From CAYXZO01 sp964469505 (GTDB taxonomy: Bacteria > Fidelibacterota > UBA8477 > JABMPR01), in assembly GCA_964469505.1 (NCBI GenBank), contig CAYXZO010000040.1, positions 1-20,845 on the forward strand: a stretch of DNA of 20,845 nt, in the 5' to 3' direction. The notes beneath the pieces were generated by a model, which had not been told where the DNA came from, ran no database searches, and saw only the letters and a list, made by a program, of their open reading frames with translations. Made by a program: the position numbers and the translations under genes. Positions 1-7,739 of the stretch are shown here, in pieces; position 1 is the stretch's first letter; each line of letters opens with the position of its first letter.

Positions 1-41
1 ACCATCAAGCTTTTTGCTAAACAAAGTGTAAAGAGAGATGC

Positions 42-1232
42 TTAAGTATACATATTAGAAATAGATATGTGTCTTGCGTTCACAAAGTTCTTACTCTTGC
101 GATCAAAAGCCCCCATGTCAAACTCCCAGAGGGGCATCTTGGCCGAACCGTCCAATGGATAAACCGAAATGAAACGATGGCCGGCCAGGGCGCTGGGATC
201 GCTTCGCAGCACGACCAGAATACCCAGGCGATTGTTAATGGCCACATCCTCAAGGGGGTGAAAGCCTTTGAAGACAAAAACGTTTAGCAGCTTTCCGGTT
301 TGTACATCATAAAGTCTATATTTTTTGTTATTATCTCCTATCCCTATGATTTTTCCATCTTCTGTAAATTTTGGTGTGGGCCCTCCGAAACGACTATTAA
401 TAACTGCCGTTGTTACCCCATCCCTTCTTATTATTTCAACTGGTCCCTCGAAGTCCTTGCCGGATTCTGATGTTAACAGGGCTATATACTCGCCATTGGG
501 AGACATGAAGGCCCAGGTCAAACGGGGCTTGTTTCTACGCCACAGCACATTCCCATCCCTGTCGATCAGAAGATTCACGTAGGCATACTTTTTTTCCGGC
601 AGGGAATAGTGGGAACGAGCGGAAAAATTAATGAACATATCTTGAGTATCCTGATTATATAGACTACCATACAAAATACTCTCGCTATATTCAAGCTTTG
701 AGGGTTTATCAAATACCGGTATTTTTTTATAAACATTTTTTGAGGGATTGACCACATGGAACAAACCGGTGTAATAGTCCACGCCGATGTATTGCCCATC
801 GTCAAAGTAGAACATGGGCGCCACTCCGGCAGTGGAATCAAACTCTATTCTGGAAAGCATCTTGCCATTAAAGTCGTAAATGGCTTCAAACTGTTTCATG
901 CCGTTTGCATCCAACTTATAGACCAATAGAGCCTGTTTGCCGGCGGTCAGCCAAACCTGGTCCTGCTCAAACAGGCGCCTGCCGGTAGTTTTCGATACCA
1001 GGACATATTTGCGAGCTCCTAAATCTGGAGCAGGCTTTTTATAGTATAGTAACCGCGAGGAATGATCTTCCGTGGGACGAGACCAGATCGTTGGCGATAC
1101 CTTCAGCATAATATTCTCTTCATGTATCAAATCGTAGGCAATAGTGCTGGACTGGGAAAACGCTACACTGCTGAATATAGTGATAGAGATGATAACCGGG
1201 GTAGCCAATGAAGCAATTCTAATGCGTTTCAT
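42..1232 (-). CDS. Secreted protein of unknown function, probable beta-propeller
   Basis: I do not recognise a named family. The 396-residue product starts with a clear Sec signal peptide: positive MKRIR, a hydrophobic stretch to about residue 25, and a VAFSQ-like cleavage region, so it should be periplasmic, outer-membrane-associated or secreted. The mature part is rich in short beta strands with recurring units of the type 'DxxGxxL', for example IYDFNGKML, LIDRDGNVLW, MSPNGEYIALL, FTEDGKIIGI and LYDVQTGKLL. This is typical of WD40- or PQQ-like beta-propeller repeats, perhaps five to seven blades. No catalytic motif is visible. The start ATG is supported by a purine-rich GGAAAAGAG just upstream on the minus strand. 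It is monocistronic here and is divergent from prfB across a 705 bp gap. The region looks more AT-rich than the operons to its right. Confidence is high that it is a gene and low on function. Confidence 0.8.
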   Translation of the reverse strand: MKRIRIASLATPVIISITIFSSVAFSQSSTIAYDLIHEENIMLKVSPTIWSRPTEDHSSRLLYYKKPAPDLGARKYVLVSKTTGRRLFEQDQVWLTAGKQALLVYKLDANGMKQFEAIYDFNGKMLSRIEFDSTAGVAPMFYFDDGQYIGVDYYTGLFHVVNPSKNVYKKIPVFDKPSKLEYSESILYGSLYNQDTQDMFINFSARSHYSLPEKKYAYVNLLIDRDGNVLWRRNKPRLTWAFMSPNGEYIALLTSESGKDFEGPVEIIRRDGVTTAVINSRFGGPTPKFTEDGKIIGIGDNNKKYRLYDVQTGKLLNVFVFKGFHPLEDVAINNRLGILVVLRSDPSALAGHRFISVYPLDGSAKMPLWEFDMGAFDRKSKNFVNARHISISNMYT

Positions 1233-1293
1233 CTTCTCTTTTCCTTCATGCTTGCGGAACCGTTGATTCTTATTTGGAAGGTGGCATTGTCCG

Positions 1294-1306
1294 TATGCCC
1301 GGCATA
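1294..1306. repeat. 13-bp palindrome upstream of the secreted-protein gene
   Basis: TATGCC-C-GGCATA is a perfect dyad about 62 bp before the start codon of the minus-strand gene. It could be an operator for a dimeric regulator, but no regulator is known and a 6-bp arm can occur by chance in a gap this long. Confidence 0.25.
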
Positions 1307-1885
1307 GTCTTCTTAAGCATTATTGACGCTTAACCTTTCAAAAAACGCCTCCCAAACGGGTGTTTAACGGCCCTTTGAAGCCCCATTTACGGCCATTTAT
1401 CACTTTTTCAACCTTTGAATAATCACTTGTAAATTCCTCGCTCAAAGGAAATCATGAAGGGGGCAATCAATGAAGGGCGTACTATCCATGGAAATTGAAA
1501 GTGCAATCCGTTTCTAACTTCAATGACATTGCCATATCAATAAGTAGGCACGAGTTTTTTCGGAGATGGGAGCAAAACCGATGAAATTCTAAATAGCTTG
1601 AACGCTCCCACATACCCACGAACCTGCAATTTGAAGTACACAACCAGTACTCTTTTTGGGCCTAATGGCTCTAATCTAGGTTGAATTCAGATGATTTTCA
1701 ATAAATCAAAGGCATTTCCCGCGCTGCTTTGAATTTTGGGGAATATTTGTGATCAATGGCCTTTAATACGCCGTGGAACGTCACGCTCTGTGCATGTCCC
1801 AATAGGCTAAAATTGACCGAAGATGGGGGAGAATAGAAACCCGGTCCAATTATCTAATAAATCCGCTCCCACCGTTTCCATTGGA

Positions 1886-1913
1886 TTGTGATTTCCTTTA
1901 CGGGCTTTATATT
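1886..1913 (+). promoter_or_regulatory. Putative sigma-70-like promoter for prfB
   Basis: TTGTGA (1886-1891), a 16-bp spacer and TATATT (1908-1913) fit a sigma-70-type promoter. Transcription would start near 1920 and give a very short leader with AAGGAG at 1924-1929, eight bases before the prfB ATG. The call rests on consensus matching only. Confidence 0.4.
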
Positions 1914-1937
1914 TCGCGGCTAAAAGGAGTGTGAACT

Positions 1938-3051
1938 ATGTGGGAAGAATTACGCGATAAATTGGAGGATCTGAAAGCGCGCAAAGACGCGCTGAGGAGG
2001 TATCTTTGACTTCGAAAGCTTGTCGGCTAATCTGGAGAAGCTGAAGCAGGAAACCGTCGCTGCCGATTTCTGGAACAATCCCTCCCGGGCCCAGGAAACC
2101 CTCAAGAAAATAAAACAACTGGAAAAGCAATTGGATGAATGGCACCGTCTGGAGGAAACGGCGGAAAATGCCGAGATCATGCTGGAGTTGGCTGCGGAAG
2201 AAGATTTAAGTGCTACCGACGAGAAAGAAATTCACCAGGCCATAGAAGAATTTCGCCGCGTTCTGGAAGATTATGAGCTGCGGCGGCTACTTCACGAGCC
2301 CGACGATATCCGGGATGCCATCATGACCATTCATCCGGGTGCCGGAGGTACCGAATCTCAGGATTGGGCCTCCATGTTGTTGCGAATGTATACCCGCTGG
2401 TTGGAGCGTAAGGGGTTTGAATATCATATGTTGGATTACCAGCCCGGTGAAGAAGCGGGAATCAAAGAAGCTACCCTGGAAATCAGCGGAGATTACGCCT
2501 ATGGCTATTTGAAAGCCGAAAATGGTATTCATCGTTTAGTGCGCATCAGCCCATTCGATGCCAACGCTCGACGCCATACTTCTTTTGCCTCGGTCTTTGT
2601 TTATCCCGCTGTGGATGAGCAAATCGAAATCGAAATCGATCCCAATGATCTGCGGATCGACACCTACCGGGCCAGCGGAGCCGGCGGACAGCACGTGAAT
2701 AAGACGGACAGTGCAGTGAGAATCACTCACATTCCCACCGGGATTGTGGTTCAGTGCCAGAATGAAAGGTCCCAGTTCAAGAACCGGGAAATGGCCATGA
2801 AGGTGCTGAAGTCCAGACTGTACCAGCTAGAGCAGATGAAAAAGCAGGAACGAATGAACAAGCTGGCGGCCCAAAAGAAAGATATCGGTTGGGGTAATCA
2901 AATTCGCAGCTATGTTTTTCAACCCTACACTATGGTCAAGGACCATCGTACGCAGTATGAGACCTCCAATATCCAGGCTGTAATGGATGGAGAGCTGGAC
3001 GATTTTATTAAAGCATACTTGTTGCAACAGATGGAAAAGGCGACCACATGA
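1938..3051 (+). CDS. prfB: Peptide chain release factor 2 (RF2), with programmed +1 frameshift
   Basis: RF2 recognises UAA and UGA stop codons in the ribosomal A site and triggers peptide release. The gene is in two frames. Frame 1 runs 1938-2006 (23 codons, ending TAT CTT) to an in-frame TGA at 2007-2009. Skipping T2007 continues at GAC (2008) to the TGA at 3049-3051, giving a 370-residue protein, close to the usual RF2 length. In the joined protein the stop-codon-reading tripeptide SPF falls at about 204-206 (in RISPFDANARRHTS) and the catalytic GGQ at about 249-251 (in SGAGGQHVNKTDSAVR), within one residue of the E. coli numbering from memory. Start ATG 1938 has AAGGAG at 1924-1929. A start at TTG 2020 would lose the conserved N-terminal helix and is not real. 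The gene overlaps lysS by ATGA. Regulation is autogenous: low RF2 favours the frameshift. Confidence 0.97.
1995..2010 (+). promoter_or_regulatory. prfB programmed +1 frameshift (recoding) site
   Basis: AGGAGG-TAT-CTT-TGA-C matches the canonical RF2 recoding signal: an internal Shine-Dalgarno-like element three bases before the CTT slippery codon, then TGA followed by C, a weak termination context. The E. coli site has AGGGGG in place of AGGAGG, as I recall it. Here the element is a full six-base complement to the anti-Shine-Dalgarno sequence. The frame-1 product would be a 23-residue abortive peptide when RF2 is plentiful. Confidence 0.96.
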
Positions 3052-4541
3052 CGCAAAAAACGTTGAAAATGCTTATGGAGCAGCGGCGGGAGAAGCTGCA
3101 ACAACTCCGCGAATTGGGTATAGATCCTTATCCTTACAATTTCAAGCGAACCCATTTAATCGCCGAGGCGCTGGAGCATTTCAGCGAGTTGGAAAACGGC
3201 CCCCAGACAGCCCTAGCCGGGCGGATGATGTCCAAACGAGTCATGGGCAAGGCCAGTTTTGCCCATATCCGCGATGGGAGCGGACAGATCCAGATTTTTC
3301 TCACTAAGGACAAGCTGGGCGAACAGCTCTATCAGGTCTTCAAAATACTAGACATCGGGGATATCATCGGGGTACGGGGGCCCTTGATGCGCACGCGCAC
3401 TGGTGAACCTACCTTGTTGGTCGAATCCCTGGAAGTTCTGTCTAAAAGCCTTAGGCCTTTGCCCAATGTCAAAGGCAAGGACGGCAAGATTTTCTATGGT
3501 TTTGAGGACAAGGAACAACGTTATCGACGCCGCTACCTGGACCTGATCGTCAACCCTGAAGTGAAGGAAACCTTCGTCAAACGCGCCCAGATTTTCCGGG
3601 CTATCCGCCGCTTTTTCGATGAACGGGGCTTCATAGAAGTTGACACTCCGGTGCTGCAACCCCTTTACGGCGGTGCCCATGCCCGGCCTTTCGTGACGCA
3701 TCATAACGCCCTTAATATGAAGCTATATCTCCGCATTGCCGATGAGCTGTACCTGAAGCGGCTGATTGTGGGCGGATTCGAGAAAGTGTACGAGTTTTCC
3801 CGCAATTTCCGCAACGAAGGCATGGACCGCATGCACAACCCCGAATTCACCGCCATCGAGTGGTACGAAGCATACGCCGATTACTACGATATGATGGAGC
3901 GAGTGGAGTCGTTGTTCCACTATCTTTGTGACGAACTCGGGCAGAGCCAATACACTTTTAACGGTCATAAGGTAGATTTGAAGCAACCCTTTAAACGCGC
4001 TACCATGCAGGAATTGGTCCAGGAACACATGGGAGTGGATTTGAGTTCGGCCACCACGGATGAATTGGCCGCTCTGGCGCGTGCCAAAGGTCTGGAATTT
4101 CCGGAAGGAGCCAACTACGGGCAGCTCCTGGATGTATTGTTTGATGAGCTGGTTCAACCTCATTTAATCGAACCCACTTTTGTAATGGAATATCCCAAGG
4201 CCATTTCGCCCCTGGCTAAAATCCGTCGGGATGGCAACGAACTTTTCACCGAACGTTTTGAGTTATTCATTGCTGGCTCCGAATTCGCCAATGCCTTCTC
4301 TGAATTGAATGATCCCCTGGATCAACGGCAACGGTTGGAAGCCCAGGCCCGGCTAAGGGCCGCTGGTGACGAGGGGGCCGGGGTAGTGGATGAAGATTTC
4401 CTCCAGGCGCTGGAATATGGGATGCCGCCTACTGGCGGAGTGGGAATTGGTCTGGATCGCCTGGTAATGTTACTCACTGAACAACCTTCCATTCGGGATG
4501 TGCTGCTGTTTCCCCTGATGCGCCCCGAAAAAAGGTCCTGA
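3048..4541 (+). CDS. lysS: Lysyl-tRNA synthetase, class II
   Basis: Charges tRNA-Lys with lysine in the cytoplasm. The 497-residue length is normal for class II LysRS. The N-terminal OB-fold anticodon-binding domain spans about 55-140 (AGRMMSKRVMGKASFAHIRD and following). The catalytic core has motif 1 around 178-205 (ending in FIEVDTPVL), the GGAHARPF lysine-pocket segment near 208-214, motif 2 at about 253-275 (FRNEGMDRMHNPEFTAIEW) and motif 3 near the C terminus (GIGLDRLVMLL). The start ATG at 3048 overlaps the prfB stop (ATGA), with GGAAAAGG just upstream, so the two are translationally coupled. The family usually reads a short residue where this protein has Tyr in PLYGGA, a minor variation. 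Identification is secure. Confidence 0.97.
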   Translation: MTQKTLKMLMEQRREKLQQLRELGIDPYPYNFKRTHLIAEALEHFSELENGPQTALAGRMMSKRVMGKASFAHIRDGSGQIQIFLTKDKLGEQLYQVFKILDIGDIIGVRGPLMRTRTGEPTLLVESLEVLSKSLRPLPNVKGKDGKIFYGFEDKEQRYRRRYLDLIVNPEVKETFVKRAQIFRAIRRFFDERGFIEVDTPVLQPLYGGAHARPFVTHHNALNMKLYLRIADELYLKRLIVGGFEKVYEFSRNFRNEGMDRMHNPEFTAIEWYEAYADYYDMMERVESLFHYLCDELGQSQYTFNGHKVDLKQPFKRATMQELVQEHMGVDLSSATTDELAALARAKGLEFPEGANYGQLLDVLFDELVQPHLIEPTFVMEYPKAISPLAKIRRDGNELFTERFELFIAGSEFANAFSELNDPLDQRQRLEAQARLRAAGDEGAGVVDEDFLQALEYGMPPTGGVGIGLDRLVMLLTEQPSIRDVLLFPLMRPEKRS

Positions 4542-4547
4542 GCGGCG

Positions 4548-5753
4548 TTGGGTGTCGCCCCTTACCTGGCTCGTCGTTATCTCTTCGGTAAGCACCGTAT
4601 TCCTTTTATTGCCCGCATAACCCATTTCACCATCGTTGGATTAGCCTTGGGGGTTTTTGCCCTGGTGTTGGCTTTTGCCGTAATGCGGGGCTTTAAAGCG
4701 GTGGTCACGGAAAAAATCATCGGTTTCGATGCCCACCTGCAAGTAGAGCGGCTTTTCCCAGGCGTTACGCCCCTTTCTCGGGCCAATCTGGACCGAATCG
4801 GGGCTCTACCGCAAGTGGAACTGGTTTATCCGGGCTATAAATCCGAGATATTGGCTAAAACCGCCCAAGCTACCGAGGGGGTGGTTCTCTATGGTTTACC
4901 TCTTAAGGCCCTGGAACGAATGGAATCCATTTCCCAACACATTGTGCAGGGTCAACTAAATCCCGGGGGCCTGGTTATCGGCCAGAGTCTGGCGGAGAAA
5001 TTGGGAGTCGGTTTGGGGCAAATTGTCTATGTGGGTGTATTACAGCTGGAAAAAGGGCGTCGTTTCGGATTACCTCGTCTGCAACCGTTGCCCGTAGTGG
5101 CCATTTTCAATTCTGGACTGGCCGATTATGACCGGAATTTCATATATCTGGCCAGCCCCACGTACCTGAAAGCCGGTCTGGGTTCCCGGAATCCGGCTTT
5201 CTATGGCGTTTTCCTCAATGACATCTCAGCTACTGATATGGTTGTAGACCGGATAAGTTCTTTTCTGCCCTACACTTACATGGTGAACACCTGGCAGGAT
5301 CGTCATTACACCTTGTTTGCCTGGATGCGAACCCAACAAATTCCCATCCTGGTTATCATCAGCCTGGTACTGGTGGTGGCGTTGATCAACATTACCAGTT
5401 CTCTGATTTTGATAACTCTGGAAAAACAACGGGAAATCGGGACTTTGAAGGCTCTGGGAGCATCCCGCCGAATGTTATTGACCGCTTTTGCCCTGAAAGG
5501 TGTTTATCTGGGAGTTATTGGAGCCGTGGCCGGCAGTTTAGCCGCTTGGATTCTGGGAGAATTGCAACAGCGGTTCGGATTCATCAGGTTGCCCAGTGAC
5601 GTCTATTTTATGGACCGCCTGCCGATTCTCTTTCAGTGGGGGGATGTGGGCATGATTGCCGGTATCGCCGTTCTGGTAGCCCTGTCTGCCTCGATTTTTC
5701 CAGCTTATAAGGCGGGACGGGTAGCCCCGGCTGAGGCTTTGCGTTATGAATAA
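4548..5753 (+). CDS. LolC/LolE-family ABC transporter permease (first of pair)
   Basis: Inner-membrane subunit of a LolCDE-type machine, which extracts mature lipoproteins from the inner membrane and hands them to a periplasmic carrier. The 401-residue protein has the family layout: one membrane segment near the N terminus (about 22-46), followed by VMRGFKAVV at the place where LolC/E have V-L-N-G-F; a periplasmic domain of about 210 residues; and three C-terminal membrane segments (about 262-290, 308-335 and 360-385). It ends in FPAYKAGRVAPAEALRYE, the FtsX-like C-terminal signature. The start TTG at 4548 lies six bases after the lysS stop. The preceding in-frame codons run into that stop and the next ATG would cut into the first membrane segment, so TTG is the best choice despite a weak ribosome site. 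LolC and LolE cannot be told apart here. Confidence 0.88.
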   Translation: MGVAPYLARRYLFGKHRIPFIARITHFTIVGLALGVFALVLAFAVMRGFKAVVTEKIIGFDAHLQVERLFPGVTPLSRANLDRIGALPQVELVYPGYKSEILAKTAQATEGVVLYGLPLKALERMESISQHIVQGQLNPGGLVIGQSLAEKLGVGLGQIVYVGVLQLEKGRRFGLPRLQPLPVVAIFNSGLADYDRNFIYLASPTYLKAGLGSRNPAFYGVFLNDISATDMVVDRISSFLPYTYMVNTWQDRHYTLFAWMRTQQIPILVIISLVLVVALINITSSLILITLEKQREIGTLKALGASRRMLLTAFALKGVYLGVIGAVAGSLAAWILGELQQRFGFIRLPSDVYFMDRLPILFQWGDVGMIAGIAVLVALSASIFPAYKAGRVAPAEALRYE

Positions 5754-6948
5754 AATGCCCTTCGAATGGTACCTGGCAGCCCGCTATTTCCGCAGTCGGC
5801 GCGGTAGTCGGTACATTTCCTTAGTCTCCCTCATTTCCCTGATCGGCACTTTGGTGGGCACAGCAGCGTTGATTATCACCTTATCGGTTTTGAATGGCTT
5901 TGAGAAAGTAGTAACCCGGCGCGTCCTGGCATTTATTCCGCAGTTAACCATCACCGTTCCTGCCGGTGAACCGGTACCGGAAGTTCCCGGTTCGGTGGAG
6001 CGCTTTCGTTATCTGGAAGGCAAGGTTCTTTTCAAAGCCCGGGAAAACTACCAAGTGGTGCAGCTGGAAGGGGTCGACAAACCTTTATGGCCCGCAGCGG
6101 CTGAAGCCCGGGCAGGTGTCTTGGAGTACTATGGTTCAGATTCTCTGTTGAATCAGGACGGGCTACCAGGGGTGATAATCGGCTCTCAGTTGGCTGAAGA
6201 AGCCACCTTAACCATCGGGGATACGATTGCCTTAGTAGTTCCGGTTCCGGGTCCAGTGGCTTTCAGCCGCCCCCGGGTACGACACGCGGTAATTCGGGGG
6301 ATTTTCCATTCCAACGTCTTCGATTATGATCGTCGCCGGGTTTATCTCCATTTTCGTCAGGCTAGGCGTCTTTTGGGGAGTGGAGGTAAATTGCAATGGG
6401 TGGTCAATCTGAAAAATTACGAAGCCGCTCCCAACGTTGCGGCCCGTTTGCGAGCGCAACATCCTGATTGGACCATCCATAGCTGGCGGGACACCCATCG
6501 TACGCTGTTCAGTGCCATGAAGATGGAAAAGTGGGGTAGTTTCGTGGGGTTGAGCTTGATTATCCTGGTGGCGGCTTTCAACATCGTCAGCACGTTTATG
6601 ATGGATGTACTGGAAAAAACGCCCTCCATCGGCATCCTTAAAATCATCGGGGCCACCCACCAGAGCGTGGCCCGAGTTTTCCTGCTTCAAGGAATCTGGT
6701 TGGGATTGCTAGGAATATCAGCGGGAACGGCGGTGGGAGTGGGGTTGGTGCTGGCCCAGGAATATTGGGGCTTTATTCATTTGCCGCAGGACATTTACTT
6801 CATCCGCAATCTGCCCATGGTTTTGAATTGGCTGGAGGTTCTGTTAGTGGTGGCGGTAGGTTTTACGTTGGTTCTGCTTTCTGCCTGGTACCCGGCCCGA
6901 CAAGCGGCCAGACTTAAGCCGGTGGCGGCTTTGAGCTATAAGGAATGA
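5746..6948 (+). CDS. LolC/LolE-family ABC transporter permease (second of pair)
   Basis: Second permease of the Lol-type complex, 400 residues, homologous in layout to its upstream neighbour. The N-terminal membrane segment (about 24-46) is followed by SVLNGFEKVV, the typical LolC/E sequence at the periplasmic boundary. A large periplasmic domain follows, then three membrane segments in the C-terminal third, ending in SAWYPARQAARLKPVAALSYKE. Its ATG (5746) overlaps the end of the first permease gene by eight bases, which implies translational coupling and a 1:1 heterodimer. Two different permeases plus one ATPase is the LolCDE arrangement of E. coli; some other lineages have a single LolF-type permease. 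An alternative is a MacB-type or other lipoprotein-related exporter, but the lolD-like ATPase next door favours Lol. Confidence 0.88.
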   Translation: MNKMPFEWYLAARYFRSRRGSRYISLVSLISLIGTLVGTAALIITLSVLNGFEKVVTRRVLAFIPQLTITVPAGEPVPEVPGSVERFRYLEGKVLFKARENYQVVQLEGVDKPLWPAAAEARAGVLEYYGSDSLLNQDGLPGVIIGSQLAEEATLTIGDTIALVVPVPGPVAFSRPRVRHAVIRGIFHSNVFDYDRRRVYLHFRQARRLLGSGGKLQWVVNLKNYEAAPNVAARLRAQHPDWTIHSWRDTHRTLFSAMKMEKWGSFVGLSLIILVAAFNIVSTFMMDVLEKTPSIGILKIIGATHQSVARVFLLQGIWLGLLGISAGTAVGVGLVLAQEYWGFIHLPQDIYFIRNLPMVLNWLEVLLVVAVGFTLVLLSAWYPARQAARLKPVAALSYKE

Positions 6949-6951
6949 GTT

Positions 6952-7611
6952 ATGACTACCGAACCGATTCTTAGCGTGCGTCATATTTACAAAACCTACT
7001 ACAATGGCGCCCGCTCGCTAGAGGTGCTACGCGATATCAATCTGGAATTACGCCAGGCAGAAATCGTAGCCCTCCAGGGACCTTCGGGAATCGGGAAAAG
7101 CACCCTGTTGAATATTATTGGCACTCTGGATCACCCCGACCGTGGAGAAATTCTCATTCATAACCGTAATCCTTTTGAAATGCACGATCAAGAATTGAGC
7201 CGTTTCCGGGCTCGCCATATAGGGTTCGTATTTCAATTCCATCACCTGCTACCCGAATTCACGGCGTTGGAGAATGTCATGTTGCCGGGTCGTATTCTTG
7301 GGACTGATTTGACAGAATTGGAGACTCGTGCCCGGGAGTTATTGGCGGAAGTGGGACTTGAGGGGCGCCTGGAACACCGGCCGGCACAACTTTCTGGCGG
7401 AGAACGCCAGCGGGTGGCCGTGGCTCGGGCGCTTATCAACCGACCAACCCTGGTTTTAGCCGACGAACCCACCGGTAATCTGGATCCCGCCAACGGCGAA
7501 CGCTTGCTGGAATTGATCTTCAAGCTGCGGGAGCACTACCGTCAGGCTTTTCTGATTGCCACCCATAACCCTCATCTGGCGGCCGGTGCCGATCGTGTGA
7601 TACGGCTCTAA
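6952..7611 (+). CDS. lolD: Lipoprotein-releasing ABC transporter ATPase LolD
   Basis: ATP-binding subunit that powers lipoprotein release by the two permeases just upstream. It is 219 residues, near the usual size (about 230). Walker A is GPSGIGKST (43-51), the Q-loop Gln is at about 95 in FVFQFHHLLPEFTALENVM, the ABC signature LSGGE is at 147-151, Walker B is LVLADEP (168-173), the D-loop is GNLD and the H-loop His is at about 205. The FQFHHLLPEFTALENVMLP stretch after the Q-loop is typical of the LolD/MacB/FtsE group. ATG 6952 lies three bases after the second permease stop. This closes the prfB-lysS-lol run; 128 bp follow before clpC. Confidence 0.92.
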   Translation: MTTEPILSVRHIYKTYYNGARSLEVLRDINLELRQAEIVALQGPSGIGKSTLLNIIGTLDHPDRGEILIHNRNPFEMHDQELSRFRARHIGFVFQFHHLLPEFTALENVMLPGRILGTDLTELETRARELLAEVGLEGRLEHRPAQLSGGERQRVAVARALINRPTLVLADEPTGNLDPANGERLLELIFKLREHYRQAFLIATHNPHLAAGADRVIRL

Positions 7612-7739
7612 TTTATTTCCTCTAATTGTCGATCATCAAAAGGGCGCTTTTTTTCGGAAGGGGGGAAGCTATATTTAAGATTGGAGCGAAAGAGTATGCT
7701 TGAATCAAATTACACCAGCCACCAAGAAAGGACCCCAAG

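Larger units (their letters stand above)
1233..1937. other. Intergenic region without recognisable gene (705 bp)
   Basis: No reading frame of convincing length or composition lies here, and I recognise no tRNA, tmRNA, RNase P, SRP or 6S RNA consensus. Visible structure: a perfect 6+6 palindrome TATGCC-C-GGCATA at 1294-1306, about 60 bp upstream of the minus-strand gene; a 7-bp inverted repeat TGGGAGC/GCTCCCA at 1567-1573 and 1604-1610 with a 30-nt spacer; and a likely prfB promoter at the right end. The rest is featureless to me. Confidence 0.5.

Noticed and set aside
50..70. ACATAT-N9-ATATGT dyad as terminator of the left-hand gene
   Set aside because: It lies within the last codons of the gene, is A-T only and has no T-run.
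1567..1610. TGGGAGC/GCTCCCA inverted repeat as a terminator or insertion-sequence end
   Set aside because: The 30-nt spacer is large, there is no T-run on either side, no transposase remnant was recognised and no target duplication is visible.
2020..2022. TTG at 2020 as the start of prfB
   Set aside because: It would remove the conserved N-terminal part; the frameshift signal at 1995-2010 and the ATG with ribosome site at 1938 explain the gene fully.
4518..4550. lysS and the first Lol permease in the same reading frame, separated by one TGA, as a possible readthrough fusion
   Set aside because: Both proteins are complete at normal length and nothing around the TGA resembles a readthrough signal. 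The same chance in-frame layout occurs between clpC and the glycosyltransferase.
7638..7654. Weak AAAAG-GGCG-CTTTT hairpin with T-run after lolD as a terminator, and TATATT at 7670 as a clpC promoter
   Set aside because: The stem is five mostly A-T pairs and no acceptable -35 pairs with the TATATT; too weak to list as features.
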